64,000 bases of DNA, taken from Alphaproteobacteria bacterium (GTDB taxonomy: Bacteria; Pseudomonadota; Alphaproteobacteria; Caulobacterales; Aquidulcibacteraceae). The stretch covers positions 1 to 64,000 of the forward strand of contig JAGWZH010000001.1 of the NCBI GenBank assembly GCA_018971945.1. The letters run 5' to 3'. Below are positions 1 through 8,844 of the stretch, in pieces (position 1 is the stretch's first letter; the number at the start of each line of letters is the position of its first letter). A model generated the notes under the pieces. The model did not search any database, had not been told where the DNA came from, and worked only from the letters and a program-made list of their open reading frames with translations. Made by a program: the position numbers and the translations under genes.

Positions 1-538
1 AGGCCGCCTCCCCCACCGCGCCCCCACCTCCTGTCGCCCCCTCCTCTTGTCGCCCCCTCCTCTTGTCGCCCCCGCCTCCAAACGCCTGCGCCCAAAACCG
101 CCAGATCCCCATCGCCAGCGCCCCTCACCCCTATGGCTGCAGGCCTCTTTGCGCATAAACCGCGTTGTTGTTGCGAGCGCTGCAGCGCCGCGGCGCCGCA
201 GCGCCCATCACCCAAGAGCCGCCCGCCGGCTCAGCCTTTTGCTCCGCGCCAATCGCCCAGCGCTCATGAGAGTGGATGGGGATCGAGGCCTTCTCGTTCC
301 GATTGCGCCCAACAACGCATGGCCAAACCGCTCATGGCCCAACAGATCGCGAATAGCCTGCGCGCGGAAGCAGCCTCGCACGGGCGCGGAGACCGCGGGG
401 ACCAAGGCCGATCGACCCCAGAGCGGCAGCGCGGCGGTCCAAAAATTCGTTTCTATTGACGCAACGGCGCCTTCGACAACCGCCTTCAGGAGCGCTACCT
501 ACTTCCTGAAGGCCAAGCCAACAGCCCGGGAGGAAAGC
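1..538. other. Non-coding left edge, no gene recognised
   Basis: No gene could be supported here. A plus-strand reading frame is open from about position 47 straight into the aldehyde dehydrogenase, but its translation is arginine/proline-rich low-complexity sequence with no family resemblance, as expected from GC-rich DNA lacking stops. A 16-bp tandem repeat lies at 27-74. The segment probably contains the promoter of the downstream gene, but I see no convincing -35/-10 pair. Confidence 0.6.
27..74. repeat. 16-bp tandem repeat, 3 units
   Basis: Three head-to-tail copies of a 16-bp unit (CCTCTTGTCGCCCCCT) start at 27, 43 and 59. The first has one substitution and the last ends in G instead of T. 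It is a pyrimidine-rich minisatellite in non-coding DNA, one of several short arrays in this window. Confidence 0.85.
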
Positions 539-1966
539 ATGCGCGAGCTTTTGAAATTCTACATCGACGGCCACTGGGTGGATCCCGCGGCCCCGCGCGC
601 CCACGACGTGATCAATCCAGCCACCGAAGAACCCGTGGCGCGCATCTCGCTTGGCTCCGCAGCGGATGTGGACAGGGCAGTCGCCGCCGCCAAGCGGGCC
701 TTCGAGACCTTCAGCCAGACCTCGGTCGAGTACCGCATCGGGCTCCTGCAGAAGATCATGGCGGGCTATCAGGCCCGGATGGGCGACCTCGCGACCGCCA
801 TTTCTGAGGAGATGGGCGCGCCGATGTGGCTCGCCCAGGCGGCCCAGGCGCCAGCGGGCCTCGGTCAGTTCATGGGGACATTAAACGCCCTTAAAGAATA
901 CCAATTCGAGTACATGATGGGGGGGGTGAAGATCCGCCGCGAACCGATCGGCGTCTGCGGCTTCATCACCCCGTGGAACTGGCCGATGAACCAGATCGCC
1001 TGCAAAGTGGCGCCGGCCCTGGCCGCCGGCTGCACCATGGTGCTGAAACCCTCCGAAATGGCGCCCCTTGACGCCATGATCCTCGCCGAAATCCTGCATG
1101 AGGCGGGCGTCCCCCCGGGCGTGTTCAATCTCGTCAATGGCGACGGCCCGGGCGTCGGCCAGGCTCTTTCCACCCATCCCGACGTGGACATGATGAGCTT
1201 CACCGGCTCAACCCGCGCCGGCGTGCTCGTGCAAAAAGCCGCCGCCGACACCGTCAAACGCGTCGCCCTTGAGCTTGGCGGCAAAAGCCCGAACATCATC
1301 CTCGACGACGCGGACCTGCAGAAATCCGTCACCGGCAGCGTGATCTCGATGTTCACCAATTCCGGCCAGAGCTGCAACGCGCCGTCGCGCATGTTGGTGC
1401 CGCGTCGGATGCACGAAGAGGCCGCAGCCATCGCCGCCGCCGTGGCCCAGAACACTAAGGTCATGGACCCTGCGACAGCCGAGAAGGGCGCGATCGGTCC
1501 TTTGGCCAACGCCAACCAGTTCGCCAAGGTGCAGGCCTTGATCCAGAAGGGCGTGGAAGAAGGCGCTACCCTGGCCGCTGGCGGCGTCGGCCGACCGGAG
1601 GGCTTCAACCGTGGCTACTTTGTCCGGCCGACGGTGTTCGCCAATGTCACCAATGATATGACCATCGCCCGGGAAGAAATCTTTGGCCCCGTCTTGGCCA
1701 TCCTGCCCTATGACACGGAGGAAGACGCCATCCGCATCGCCAACGACACGGTCTACGGCCTGTCGGGCTATGTCCAGTCCGGGAGCATCGAGCGCGCCCG
1801 CGCTGTGGCGAACAAGATCCGCGCCGGCAATGTCCATTTGAACCTCGCGGGCATGGACATCAACGCGCCCTTCGGCGGCTACAAACAGTCTGGAATCGGC
1901 CGCGAGTGGGGAAAATACGGCCTTGAGGAGTTCCTCGAGATCAAGGCCGTCCTCGGGCATGGCTGA
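539..1966 (+). CDS. NAD(P)-dependent aldehyde dehydrogenase
   Basis: 475-residue cytosolic enzyme of the aldehyde dehydrogenase superfamily, oxidising an aldehyde to the acid with NAD(P)+. The start ATG at 539 is chosen because it follows a GGGAGGAAAG ribosome site and begins the family-like sequence MRELLKFYIDG; the frame is open further upstream but without homology. Visible active-site residues are Asn147 in PWNWP, Lys170 in the cofactor site, general base Glu245 in LELGGKS and nucleophile Cys279 in NSGQSC. The length is normal for the family. Physiological substrate is not evident; a CYP153 alkane hydroxylase lies 5.6 kb downstream, so a role in oxidising alkane-derived aldehydes is possible but speculative. 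A strong hairpin follows at 1979-2006. Confidence 0.93.
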   Translation: MRELLKFYIDGHWVDPAAPRAHDVINPATEEPVARISLGSAADVDRAVAAAKRAFETFSQTSVEYRIGLLQKIMAGYQARMGDLATAISEEMGAPMWLAQAAQAPAGLGQFMGTLNALKEYQFEYMMGGVKIRREPIGVCGFITPWNWPMNQIACKVAPALAAGCTMVLKPSEMAPLDAMILAEILHEAGVPPGVFNLVNGDGPGVGQALSTHPDVDMMSFTGSTRAGVLVQKAAADTVKRVALELGGKSPNIILDDADLQKSVTGSVISMFTNSGQSCNAPSRMLVPRRMHEEAAAIAAAVAQNTKVMDPATAEKGAIGPLANANQFAKVQALIQKGVEEGATLAAGGVGRPEGFNRGYFVRPTVFANVTNDMTIAREEIFGPVLAILPYDTEEDAIRIANDTVYGLSGYVQSGSIERARAVANKIRAGNVHLNLAGMDINAPFGGYKQSGIGREWGKYGLEEFLEIKAVLGHG

Positions 1967-1978
1967 GACGCGATCGCG

Positions 1979-2006
1979 CCCCTTGTCGGCCATGGCCGAC
2001 AAGGGG
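1979..2006 (+). terminator. Perfect 28-bp palindrome, likely terminator
   Basis: A perfect inverted repeat with 14-bp arms (CCCCTTGTCGGCCA and its complement) begins 12 bp after the aldehyde dehydrogenase stop. It is followed by GCTTTG, so the U-tract is weak. The position and stability suggest a transcription terminator or 3'-end stabilising hairpin. Confidence 0.65.
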
Positions 2007-2104
2007 GCTTTGCGCCGTGATCTCGGCTCTGCGTCCATTCACCATGCTTTAGCCTTAGCGTGGCAATCCCGAGCGCCAATGCTTGCTTCGCCGGGGCTGA
2101 TTTC

Positions 2105-2608
2105 ATGACCGATCGTTTGAGCGCCGACAAAGACCCTTTTTCAATCGGCGATGCGGGCTTCGCCGAATCCGACGCCGAGAGCCCTTCGACCGGGGACTGG
2201 GTTGAGCAAGCCGTGCGCGGCGGCGGCGGGTTCGAACTCTATTTTGACGAGATCACGGGTCGGTATGAAGTGCGCCGCCTCGACGGACAGCCGCCTCTGG
2301 CGGCAGAAGACCTGCAAGCGGCCCCACGAGAGCCGATGGACTTCGCCTTCCTGTCGACCAAAACGGCCCTATCTAAAGGGGCCCCTCCCGCGGCAGAAGC
2401 CGCCGACGAGGCGCGACGGGGGCGGGGAGAGACCGCCCAAGAGGTCCCGCTTCTGTGGGCCTCTTTCGCCGGTCCCGCAGGCTCCAGCGCCTTTCATGGC
2501 CCGCTTGGGTGGACTTTGGGCGTCATTGGCGCCGCCGATTTCTCCCCGTTGCCCGCATTGGGCCAGAGCCGCGGCGGCTCGGCGTGGCCTTTGGACGCCG
2601 CAGCCTGA
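2105..2608 (+). CDS. Hypothetical protein, 167 aa
   Basis: Unrecognised protein of 167 residues. The start ATG at 2105 follows GCCGGGGCTGATTTC, a weak ribosome site; a start at 2060 would add 15 residues. The N-terminal half is acidic and contains a plausible conserved patch (GGGFELYFDEITGRYEVRRL, residues about 40-58), which could be a small beta-hairpin domain. The C-terminal half is rich in Ala, Gly and Pro with no signal peptide or membrane segment. It lies upstream of and codirectional with the PLP enzyme gene 81 bp away, so co-transcription is possible. Codon choice looks like the neighbours, which supports it being a real gene. Confidence 0.5.
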   Translation: MTDRLSADKDPFSIGDAGFAESDAESPSTGDWVEQAVRGGGGFELYFDEITGRYEVRRLDGQPPLAAEDLQAAPREPMDFAFLSTKTALSKGAPPAAEAADEARRGRGETAQEVPLLWASFAGPAGSSAFHGPLGWTLGVIGAADFSPLPALGQSRGGSAWPLDAAA

Positions 2609-2689
2609 GCGCATCGCCGCTGGGCCCAAACTGGGTTATGGAACCTCAATTGGGGGGCGCGCACGCTCCTTTGCAACGGACCCAAACCC

Positions 2690-3973
2690 ATGACAGAGAA
2701 AACCTGGCGGAAGCGCACGCTCGGGGGAAAGCCCCTTCGGCCCGAAACCCTCATGATGGGCTATGGATACGACCCAGCCCTGTCGGAAGGCTCCTTAAAG
2801 CCCCCGCTTTTCTCCACCTCCACCTTCGTGTTCAAAAGCGCTGAAGACGGAAAGAACTTTTTCGCCGCCCTGCAGGGTCGCCGCCCCTTGGGCCCCAACG
2901 AGGAGCCCGGCCTCGTCTATTCCCGCTTCAACAACCCTAATCTCGAAGTCTTGGAAGACCGCCTCGCGATCTGGGACCACGCCGAGAGCGCTTTGGCTTT
3001 TGCTTCCGGCATGGCCGCGATCTCCACCGTTCTGTGGGCCTATCTCCGGCCGGGCGATGTGGTGCTGCAGAGCCAACCCATCTACGGCGGCGCAGAAACC
3101 CTGATCGATAAGATCCTGTCCGAATTCGGCATCCGCCAGGTAGGCTTTTTCGTCGAAGACGGCGTGGAAGCCATGCGCGAAGCCGCTGAGCAGGCCAAAA
3201 ATCTGGGCCGCGTCGGCATGATCTATATCGAGACCCCGGCGAACCCGACCAATGGGCTTGTCGACATCGCCGCCGCCCGCGCCTTGTCCGAAGAACTCGC
3301 AACCTCCGATGGCCGCCGCCCTCCCGTCGTCGTCGACAACACGATGCTCGGTCCGGTTTTTTCCAGTCCGCTCGATCATGGCGGCGATATCGTGGTGACG
3401 AGCCTCACCAAATATGTCGGCGGCCATTCAGACCTCATCGCGGGGGGCGCCTCGGGCAGCAAGGCGATGATGCTTCCCGTCCGCCGCATGCGATCGACTT
3501 TGGGCGCCATGCTCGACCCCCATACCGCCTGGCTCCTGATGCGCTCCTTGGAAACCCTGAAGCTGAGGATGGAGGCCTCCGCCCGCGGCGCGCTGAGGGT
3601 GGCGGAGTTCCTGCGCGACCACCCCAAGATCGACAATGTCTGGTTTCTGGACTTTCTCCCCAAAGACCACCCCGACCGCCCGGTTCACGAGCGGCAGAAC
3701 CAGTCTGCGGGCTCCACCTTCAGCTTCGAGGTGGCGGGCGGAGAGAAAGAGGCCTTCGCTCTTCTTGACCGGCTGCAGGTCATCAAGCTGGCGGTCAGCC
3801 TGGGCGGCACCGAGACCTTGGCATCCCATCCCGCGGCCATGACCCACTCCGGCATGCCGGCGCCGGAGTTGAAAAAGCTCGGCATCACCCCCGCCTTGAT
3901 CCGGATTTCGATCGGCGTCGAAGATCCTGATGATCTCATCCTTGATTTGAAGCAGGCGCTGGAGGGGGTGTGA
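2690..3973 (+). CDS. Cystathionine gamma-synthase/lyase-family PLP enzyme
   Basis: 427-residue fold-type I PLP enzyme of the Cys/Met metabolism family (cystathionine gamma-synthase, gamma-lyase, O-acetylhomoserine sulfhydrylase). Evidence: YSRFNNPN (about residues 77-84), the cofactor-stacking SQPIYGG region near 128-134, VVVDNTML near 213-220 with the PLP-contacting Asp, and the Schiff-base lysine Lys241 in SLTKYVGGHSD. It is slightly longer than the usual 380-400 residues because of an N-terminal extension and an insert near residues 60-75. The exact reaction within the family cannot be assigned by eye. Its stop overlaps the start of the TPR-sulfotransferase gene, implying translational coupling and a shared process. 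Confidence 0.88.
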   Translation: MTEKTWRKRTLGGKPLRPETLMMGYGYDPALSEGSLKPPLFSTSTFVFKSAEDGKNFFAALQGRRPLGPNEEPGLVYSRFNNPNLEVLEDRLAIWDHAESALAFASGMAAISTVLWAYLRPGDVVLQSQPIYGGAETLIDKILSEFGIRQVGFFVEDGVEAMREAAEQAKNLGRVGMIYIETPANPTNGLVDIAAARALSEELATSDGRRPPVVVDNTMLGPVFSSPLDHGGDIVVTSLTKYVGGHSDLIAGGASGSKAMMLPVRRMRSTLGAMLDPHTAWLLMRSLETLKLRMEASARGALRVAEFLRDHPKIDNVWFLDFLPKDHPDRPVHERQNQSAGSTFSFEVAGGEKEAFALLDRLQVIKLAVSLGGTETLASHPAAMTHSGMPAPELKKLGITPALIRISIGVEDPDDLILDLKQALEGV

Positions 3974-5415
3974 ACGTCACTCTTGAGGCCCAAATCCAGC
4001 GCGCCGCGGCGTTGCGCCAGAGCGAGCGCTGGGCCGAGGCCGTCGCCGCCTACAAAGCGATCCTGTCCGCCCGACAAGACCTGCCCAACAGCTGGTACAA
4101 TTTGGGCTATTGCCTGCGCCGGGCAGGCGATCCCGTGGGAGCGCTCGACGCTTATCAGCAGGCGCTGAACTTTGGAGCGCCGGCGCCGGAGGAGGCGCGC
4201 CTGAACCGCGCGGTGATCCTGCTCGATGATCTCAACCGCGAAGAAGAAGGCGCGGCCGAACTCCAGCGCGCTCTCGCGCTCAACCCCAACTACGCCCCGG
4301 CGCTGATGAACCTCGCCAATCTGGCCGAGGACCGCGGACGCCGCGCCGACGCCCTCTCCGCCTATGAGCGGGTCTTGGCCCTGTCGGACCCGCCTCTGGA
4401 GGCGCTGGCGCGCTATCTGAGCCTCAAGGGCGCGACCGGCTCAGACGATCCCCTCCTGCAGCGGGCCGCGCGCGCGATCAACGCCGTCTCAGTGAGCCCT
4501 GAGGACAAAGCGAGCCTCGCTTTCGCCATGGGCAAAGCGCTCGACGCCGTTGGCGCCTATGATGAGGCTTTTGCGGCTTATGCGCTCGCCAATCGCATCG
4601 CCCGCGCCTTGACCCCGAAAAGCCAGCTTTTCGACCGCAAGGCCCATGCCGCCTTGATCGATGCGATCATCGCCGCCCATCCGGTCGGCGACGGTCTGGA
4701 AGCGCCGGCGGCGGATGATCCGAACCTGGTCTTTATCTGCGGTCTGTTCCGATCGGGCTCGACCCTGTGCGAACAGGTCTTGAGCGGCCATTCGCGCGTC
4801 ACGCCTGGGGGCGAGCTCCCCTGGATCCCCGCTCTCGCCCGCGAGCTGGGCTACCCGTCCGCCATTCCAAAGGCGCGCGCCGTTCAAGCGCGCGCCCTTT
4901 ACTGCGCTGGCCTCTTCCGCCAATTGCCGGCCTTCGACATCCTGACCGACAAGCGCCCCGACAATTTCCTCTATATTGGCCTGATCAAACGCCTATTCCC
5001 CGCCGCCAAGATCATCCACACCGTCCGCAATCCAAAAGACAACGCGCTCTCTCTATACTTCCTGCATCTTGATCCATCGATGAGTTACGCCCAAGATCTT
5101 TCTGACATCGCTTTCTATATCGCGCAGTATCGCAAGCTCATGGCGCACTGGAAGGCTTGTTTCGGCGCAGATATTCTGGATTTCGCTTACGATGATTTTG
5201 TCCACGCGCCCCGCCAGGCGATGGAGCCTGTGCTGCGCGGGCTTGGACTAACATGGGACGATCATTTCCTGTCGTTTCACGAACGCTCCAGCCGAGTGCG
5301 CACCGCGAGCGTCTGGCAAGTGCGCGAGCCGCTTTATGCGCACGCTTCCGGCCGCTGGCGGCGTTACGAGAGCCGGCTGAAAGCCTTGGTGGGGCTCGAA
5401 GGCGCCGGCTTTTGA
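3970..5415 (+). CDS. TPR-repeat sulfotransferase
   Basis: 481-residue protein with an N-terminal tetratricopeptide region (about residues 5-150, with WYNLGYCLRRAGDPVGALDAY-like repeats) and a C-terminal PAPS-dependent sulfotransferase domain from about residue 250. The 5'-phosphosulfate loop is visible as FICGLFRSGSTLCEQVLSGH, followed by the family-typical acidic GGELPW and TDKRPDNFLYIGLI, and a 3'-phosphate-binding IHTVRNPKDNALSLY. The start is GTG at 3970, overlapping the preceding stop (GTGTGA). It has no signal peptide, so it is probably cytosolic. Substrate is unknown: proteins of this architecture are common in alphaproteobacteria and rarely characterised. Tight coupling to a sulfur-amino-acid-type PLP enzyme is noteworthy. 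Confidence 0.87.
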   Translation: MNVTLEAQIQRAAALRQSERWAEAVAAYKAILSARQDLPNSWYNLGYCLRRAGDPVGALDAYQQALNFGAPAPEEARLNRAVILLDDLNREEEGAAELQRALALNPNYAPALMNLANLAEDRGRRADALSAYERVLALSDPPLEALARYLSLKGATGSDDPLLQRAARAINAVSVSPEDKASLAFAMGKALDAVGAYDEAFAAYALANRIARALTPKSQLFDRKAHAALIDAIIAAHPVGDGLEAPAADDPNLVFICGLFRSGSTLCEQVLSGHSRVTPGGELPWIPALARELGYPSAIPKARAVQARALYCAGLFRQLPAFDILTDKRPDNFLYIGLIKRLFPAAKIIHTVRNPKDNALSLYFLHLDPSMSYAQDLSDIAFYIAQYRKLMAHWKACFGADILDFAYDDFVHAPRQAMEPVLRGLGLTWDDHFLSFHERSSRVRTASVWQVREPLYAHASGRWRRYESRLKALVGLEGAGF

Positions 5416-5903
5416 GCCGCAACCGGCGGCGGGGCGCGAAAAATCTGTGATGGCGGGGGCGGCGGCAGTTTCGGAGCGGTCGGCGCCGCCAGTCTCAAGG
5501 ACTGCGTCTGGCCTGGGGGTAAATCCGATTGAAGGCCCCCAGGGGTCTCAAAAGACAAGCCCTTTGGTGTCAACGCCGCGTCCAGAGCGCTGAGGGCGTT
5601 AGGCCAGGGCGGTTCGGACCCGAGCGTTTCTGGACAAAACCGTTTCTGGACAAAACCGTTTCTGGCCAAAACCGTTTCTGGTCAAAATCGTTTCGGGCCA
5701 AAATCGTTTCGGGCCAAAGCGCTTTGGGTCCAAGCGATTTGGCCCCTGGCGATTATGGGACCTGGGCGCGCGCTGCGGGGCGCGTCATCGGAGGCGAGGA
5801 TCGTGACGCTGTCCAACGCCTGATCATGGCTCATCCAATCTTAAGGTGAGCTTATGCCTGCGAGCACTTTCAGCGCCAGCCGGCCAAGCCTACATCGTCT
5901 GTC
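5416..5903. other. Intergenic region with degenerate palindromic tandem array
   Basis: 488 bp without a recognisable gene. The middle is occupied by the 16-bp array described separately (5625-5760). The remaining sequence contains GC-rich stretches and short open frames lacking family resemblance. The promoter of the thioredoxin-fold lipoprotein presumably lies between the array and 5904. Confidence 0.6.
5625..5760. repeat. 16/15-bp tandem array with palindromic units
   Basis: About eight and a half consecutive units. Units 1-5 are 16 bp (CGTTTCTGGACAAAAC and variants, starting 5625, 5641, 5657, 5673, 5689); units 6-8 are 15 bp (starting 5705, 5720, 5735), and a partial unit runs to 5760. 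Identity decays from left to right. Each junction forms an inverted repeat of type CCAAAA-CG-TTTCTGG, and at 5714-5727 it is a perfect palindrome, CCAAAGCGCTTTGG. This suggests either an operator cluster or an expanding palindromic repeat element. Confidence 0.85.
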
Positions 5904-7433
5904 ATGCGCCCTCTATCCTACGCCTTTTCCGCCCTCGCCCTCGCTGTGTTGAACGCGTGCGCGCCCTCAGCTCCGCCCGCTGCAGCGCCATTGGAAATCG
6001 CTTGGCGCGACGGCGATGTCGAAGAGGCGTTTGCGGAGGCCTCAGAACGCGGCGAACCGGTTTTGCTCTACTGGGGAGCGACATGGTGCCCGCCGTGCAA
6101 CCGGCTGAAGGCGGGGCTTTTCAAAGACCCTGGTTTTGTTGCGCAGACGCTTGATTTTGTGCCGGTCTATCTGGATGGCGATTCCGCAGGCGCGCAGCTC
6201 TGGGGCGAGCACTTCGCCATTCAGGGCTATCCCACCTTGATCATCTTGCGTCCCGACCGCACCGAGATCACGCGCCTGTCTGGAGGGGGCGATCCCGATC
6301 AAATCGCGCGCGCGGTGGCGGCGGCCCGACAAAGCCCGGTCGGCGTCGCCGAGCTCATCGCCCGCGCCCAGCGCGCGCCGCAGAGCCTCAACGATGCGGA
6401 ATGGGCGCTGGTCGCGGGATATGGTTGGGAGGTGGATAATGGGAGGGCCCTGCCTCTCCAAGACCGCGCAGCCGCCTTGCAAGGTCTGGCGGCGAGCGCC
6501 CCCGAGCCCGCATTGGCCAGGCGCTTCGCGTTGCTGTCTGTCTCTTTGAGAGACCCCGAGCAGGCCCTGGATCCCGAACAGGCTGAGCGGATGCAGACGG
6601 TCTTGGATGTCGTCCTTTCAAATCCTGCCGAGGTTCGGGCCAATCGCGATGTGCTGATGGGGAGCGGGGCCGAGATCGCAGCGCTCGCAGCGCCCGATGT
6701 CCGCGCGCGATTGCAGGCGTCCTTGATCGCGGCTTTGGACGGGATCTATGCCGCGACGGACCTGCCGATCAGCGATCGGCTCTCCGCTCTCAACGCCGAG
6801 ATCGAGATTTTTCGTCAGACCGCAGCCGAGGGGGCCAGCGCGCCAAACGCTCTTTTGGAAAAGGTCCGCGGGCGCGTGGCGTGGGCCGACCAAGCCGCGC
6901 AGACCCCGCACGAGCGCCAATCCTCCATCTCCATCGCCGCGGGCTTGCTCGAGGATGTGGGCGATATCGCCGGCGCCGAAAGGCTCTTGACCGCGGAATT
7001 GGAGCGCAGCGCAACCCCGTTCTATTACATGCCAAGTCTCGCGCGCTTGGCGGAGGAGCGCGGCGACCCCGCGCGCGCTTTAGATTGGTTGCGGCAGGGA
7101 TACGAAAGCGCCGTCGGCCCCGCCTCGCGTGTGCAGTGGGGCGCGCTCTATGTCGAGGGCGTGACGCGGCTGACGCCAGGCGACGCCGTAGCGATAGAGC
7201 AGGCGGCGGCGGCGGTGATCGATGAACTCGACACGAGCCCCGATAGTTTTCACCAGCGCACGCGCGCGCGTTTTTCGCGCATTGAGGCCGCCTTGCGGGC
7301 GTGGGCTGCATCCCATGACGGCGCTGAGGTCTTGGAGCGTTTGCGGACGCTGATGGGCGAGGTTTGCCCAAAGACCCAGACCGATGAGACGGCGCGCCTA
7401 GCCTGCCAAGCCTGGCTTGGGCCATCGCCTTAG
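5904..7433 (+). CDS. Thioredoxin-fold lipoprotein
   Basis: 509-residue predicted lipoprotein. A hydrophobic signal peptide (MRPLSYAFSALALAVLNAC) ends in a lipobox-like LNAC with the lipidated Cys at residue 19. Residues about 30-150 form a thioredoxin-like domain with YWGATWCPPCNRLK (Cys62 and Cys65) and the cis-proline segment GYPTLIIL, resembling DUF255/thioredoxin-7 and DsbD C-terminal-type domains. The remaining ~350 residues are helical and repeat-like, probably TPR-type. A periplasmic thiol-disulfide role on the outer or inner membrane is likely; the partner is unknown. No good ribosome site precedes the chosen ATG. It stands alone as a transcription unit. Confidence 0.82.
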   Translation: MRPLSYAFSALALAVLNACAPSAPPAAAPLEIAWRDGDVEEAFAEASERGEPVLLYWGATWCPPCNRLKAGLFKDPGFVAQTLDFVPVYLDGDSAGAQLWGEHFAIQGYPTLIILRPDRTEITRLSGGGDPDQIARAVAAARQSPVGVAELIARAQRAPQSLNDAEWALVAGYGWEVDNGRALPLQDRAAALQGLAASAPEPALARRFALLSVSLRDPEQALDPEQAERMQTVLDVVLSNPAEVRANRDVLMGSGAEIAALAAPDVRARLQASLIAALDGIYAATDLPISDRLSALNAEIEIFRQTAAEGASAPNALLEKVRGRVAWADQAAQTPHERQSSISIAAGLLEDVGDIAGAERLLTAELERSATPFYYMPSLARLAEERGDPARALDWLRQGYESAVGPASRVQWGALYVEGVTRLTPGDAVAIEQAAAAVIDELDTSPDSFHQRTRARFSRIEAALRAWAASHDGAEVLERLRTLMGEVCPKTQTDETARLACQAWLGPSP

Positions 7434-7590
7434 AAAGCCCTCAAGCCTGTTAGGGCCGTTCCTTAAAGAGCGGACAAGGGCTCATGCCGGCCACGCCCGT
7501 CAGGGGGGCGCCTCGTTATGGACGCACGCGCCGCATCGACAGCCGGGGCGTTCGGGGGCAACATCAACGCTGCTGACACGGAGTGCTCCA

Positions 7591-8844
7591 ATGGCTGACG
7601 GCATGCTTGGCCCCAATGGCTGGCGCGATGCGTGGTCGATCCCGCTTCAAGACATCAATCCCGGAGCGCCGGAACTCTTTCGGGACGACGCGTGGGGCCC
7701 TTATTTCGCCCGCCTGCGCCGCGACGCGCCGGTGCACTATTGTGACGAGAGCGCCGTGGGGCCCTATTGGTCGATCACCCGCTTCAAAGACATCATGGCG
7801 GTCGACGTCAACCATCAGGATTTTTCCTCAGACAGTCGCTTTGGCGGCATCACTTTGCGGGACTTCGATGAAGACTTCGTCCTGCCGATGTTCATCGCCA
7901 TGGACCCGCCTCGACATGACGACCAGCGCAAAGTGGTCCAACCCATTGTCGCCCCAGCCAATCTCGCCAATTATGAGCCCCTGATCCGCGAACGGACCTG
8001 CAAGGTGCTCGACGGCCTGCCACGCAACGAGCCGTTTGATTGGGTGGACAAGGTCTCCATCGAGCTTACAGCAATGATGCTCGCCACCTTGTTCGACTTC
8101 CCCCAGGCCGAGCGCCGCCGCCTCTCCCGCTGGTCAGACGTCGCCACAGCCATCCCTGGCGCCGGAGTCATCGACACAGAGGAACAGCGCCGTGCCGAGT
8201 TATTGCAGTGTCTTGAAGCCTTCATGGGCCTCTGGAACGACCGTGTGAACGCCCCGCCCAAGGGCGATCTGATCTCCATGCTCGCCCACGGCCCTGCGAC
8301 CCGCGACATGGACCGCATGGAGTTCTTGGGCAATCTCGTCCTTCTCATCGTCGGCGGCAACGACACCACGCGCAACACAATGACTGGCGGCGTCTACGCC
8401 CTGAATCATCTGTTCCCGGATCAAGGCGCCAAGCTCCGCGCCAATCCCGCTCTGATTGAGAGCATGGTCTCAGAGGTCATCCGCTGGCAGACGCCTTTGG
8501 CCTATATGCGCCGTACCGCCCTGCGCGACGTGACGATGCATGGCCAGACCATCCGCGAAGGCGACAAGGTCGCGATGTGGTATGTCTCCGGCAATCGCGA
8601 CGAGACAGAAATCGACAATCCCGATTCTGTGATCATCGACCGCGCGCGGCCGCGCCATCATCTGTCCTTCGGCTTCGGAATCCACCGTTGCGTCGGCAAT
8701 CGCTTGGCGGAGTTGCAGCTGAAGATTCTCTGGCAGGAAATCCTTGCCCGCTTCGATCGGATTGAGATCGTCAGCGCGCCGCGGTTTGTGCCGTCGAGCT
8801 TCGTGAAGGGCTATGAGAGCCTGATGGTGCGGCTACCGGGCTAG
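7591..8844 (+). CDS. cyp153A: Cytochrome P450, CYP153-type alkane hydroxylase
   Basis: 417-residue soluble P450. Heme ligand Cys367 lies in FGFGIHRCVGNRLAE, the ExxR pair is Glu295/Arg298, and the I-helix oxygen-activation motif is GGNDTT at 255-260. Diagnostic stretches such as FDWVDKVSIELT, RWSDVAT, MWYVSGNRDE and SFVKGYESL match what I remember of the CYP153 family, terminal hydroxylases of medium-chain alkanes and fatty acids using ferredoxin and ferredoxin reductase. The start ATG at 7591 is chosen over the open frame upstream because it begins family-like sequence. No ferredoxin or reductase gene lies alongside, so redox partners must be encoded elsewhere. Its stop overlaps the convergent VOC gene's stop by 4 bp (CTAG). 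Confidence 0.9.
   Translation: MADGMLGPNGWRDAWSIPLQDINPGAPELFRDDAWGPYFARLRRDAPVHYCDESAVGPYWSITRFKDIMAVDVNHQDFSSDSRFGGITLRDFDEDFVLPMFIAMDPPRHDDQRKVVQPIVAPANLANYEPLIRERTCKVLDGLPRNEPFDWVDKVSIELTAMMLATLFDFPQAERRRLSRWSDVATAIPGAGVIDTEEQRRAELLQCLEAFMGLWNDRVNAPPKGDLISMLAHGPATRDMDRMEFLGNLVLLIVGGNDTTRNTMTGGVYALNHLFPDQGAKLRANPALIESMVSEVIRWQTPLAYMRRTALRDVTMHGQTIREGDKVAMWYVSGNRDETEIDNPDSVIIDRARPRHHLSFGFGIHRCVGNRLAELQLKILWQEILARFDRIEIVSAPRFVPSSFVKGYESLMVRLPG

Noticed and set aside
47-538. In-frame extension of the aldehyde dehydrogenase by 164 codons
   Set aside because: The extra residues are arginine/proline-rich with no family resemblance, and a good ribosome site marks the ATG at 539.
5625-5760. CRISPR array
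   Set aside because: Units are contiguous with no unique spacers, and no cas genes are present.
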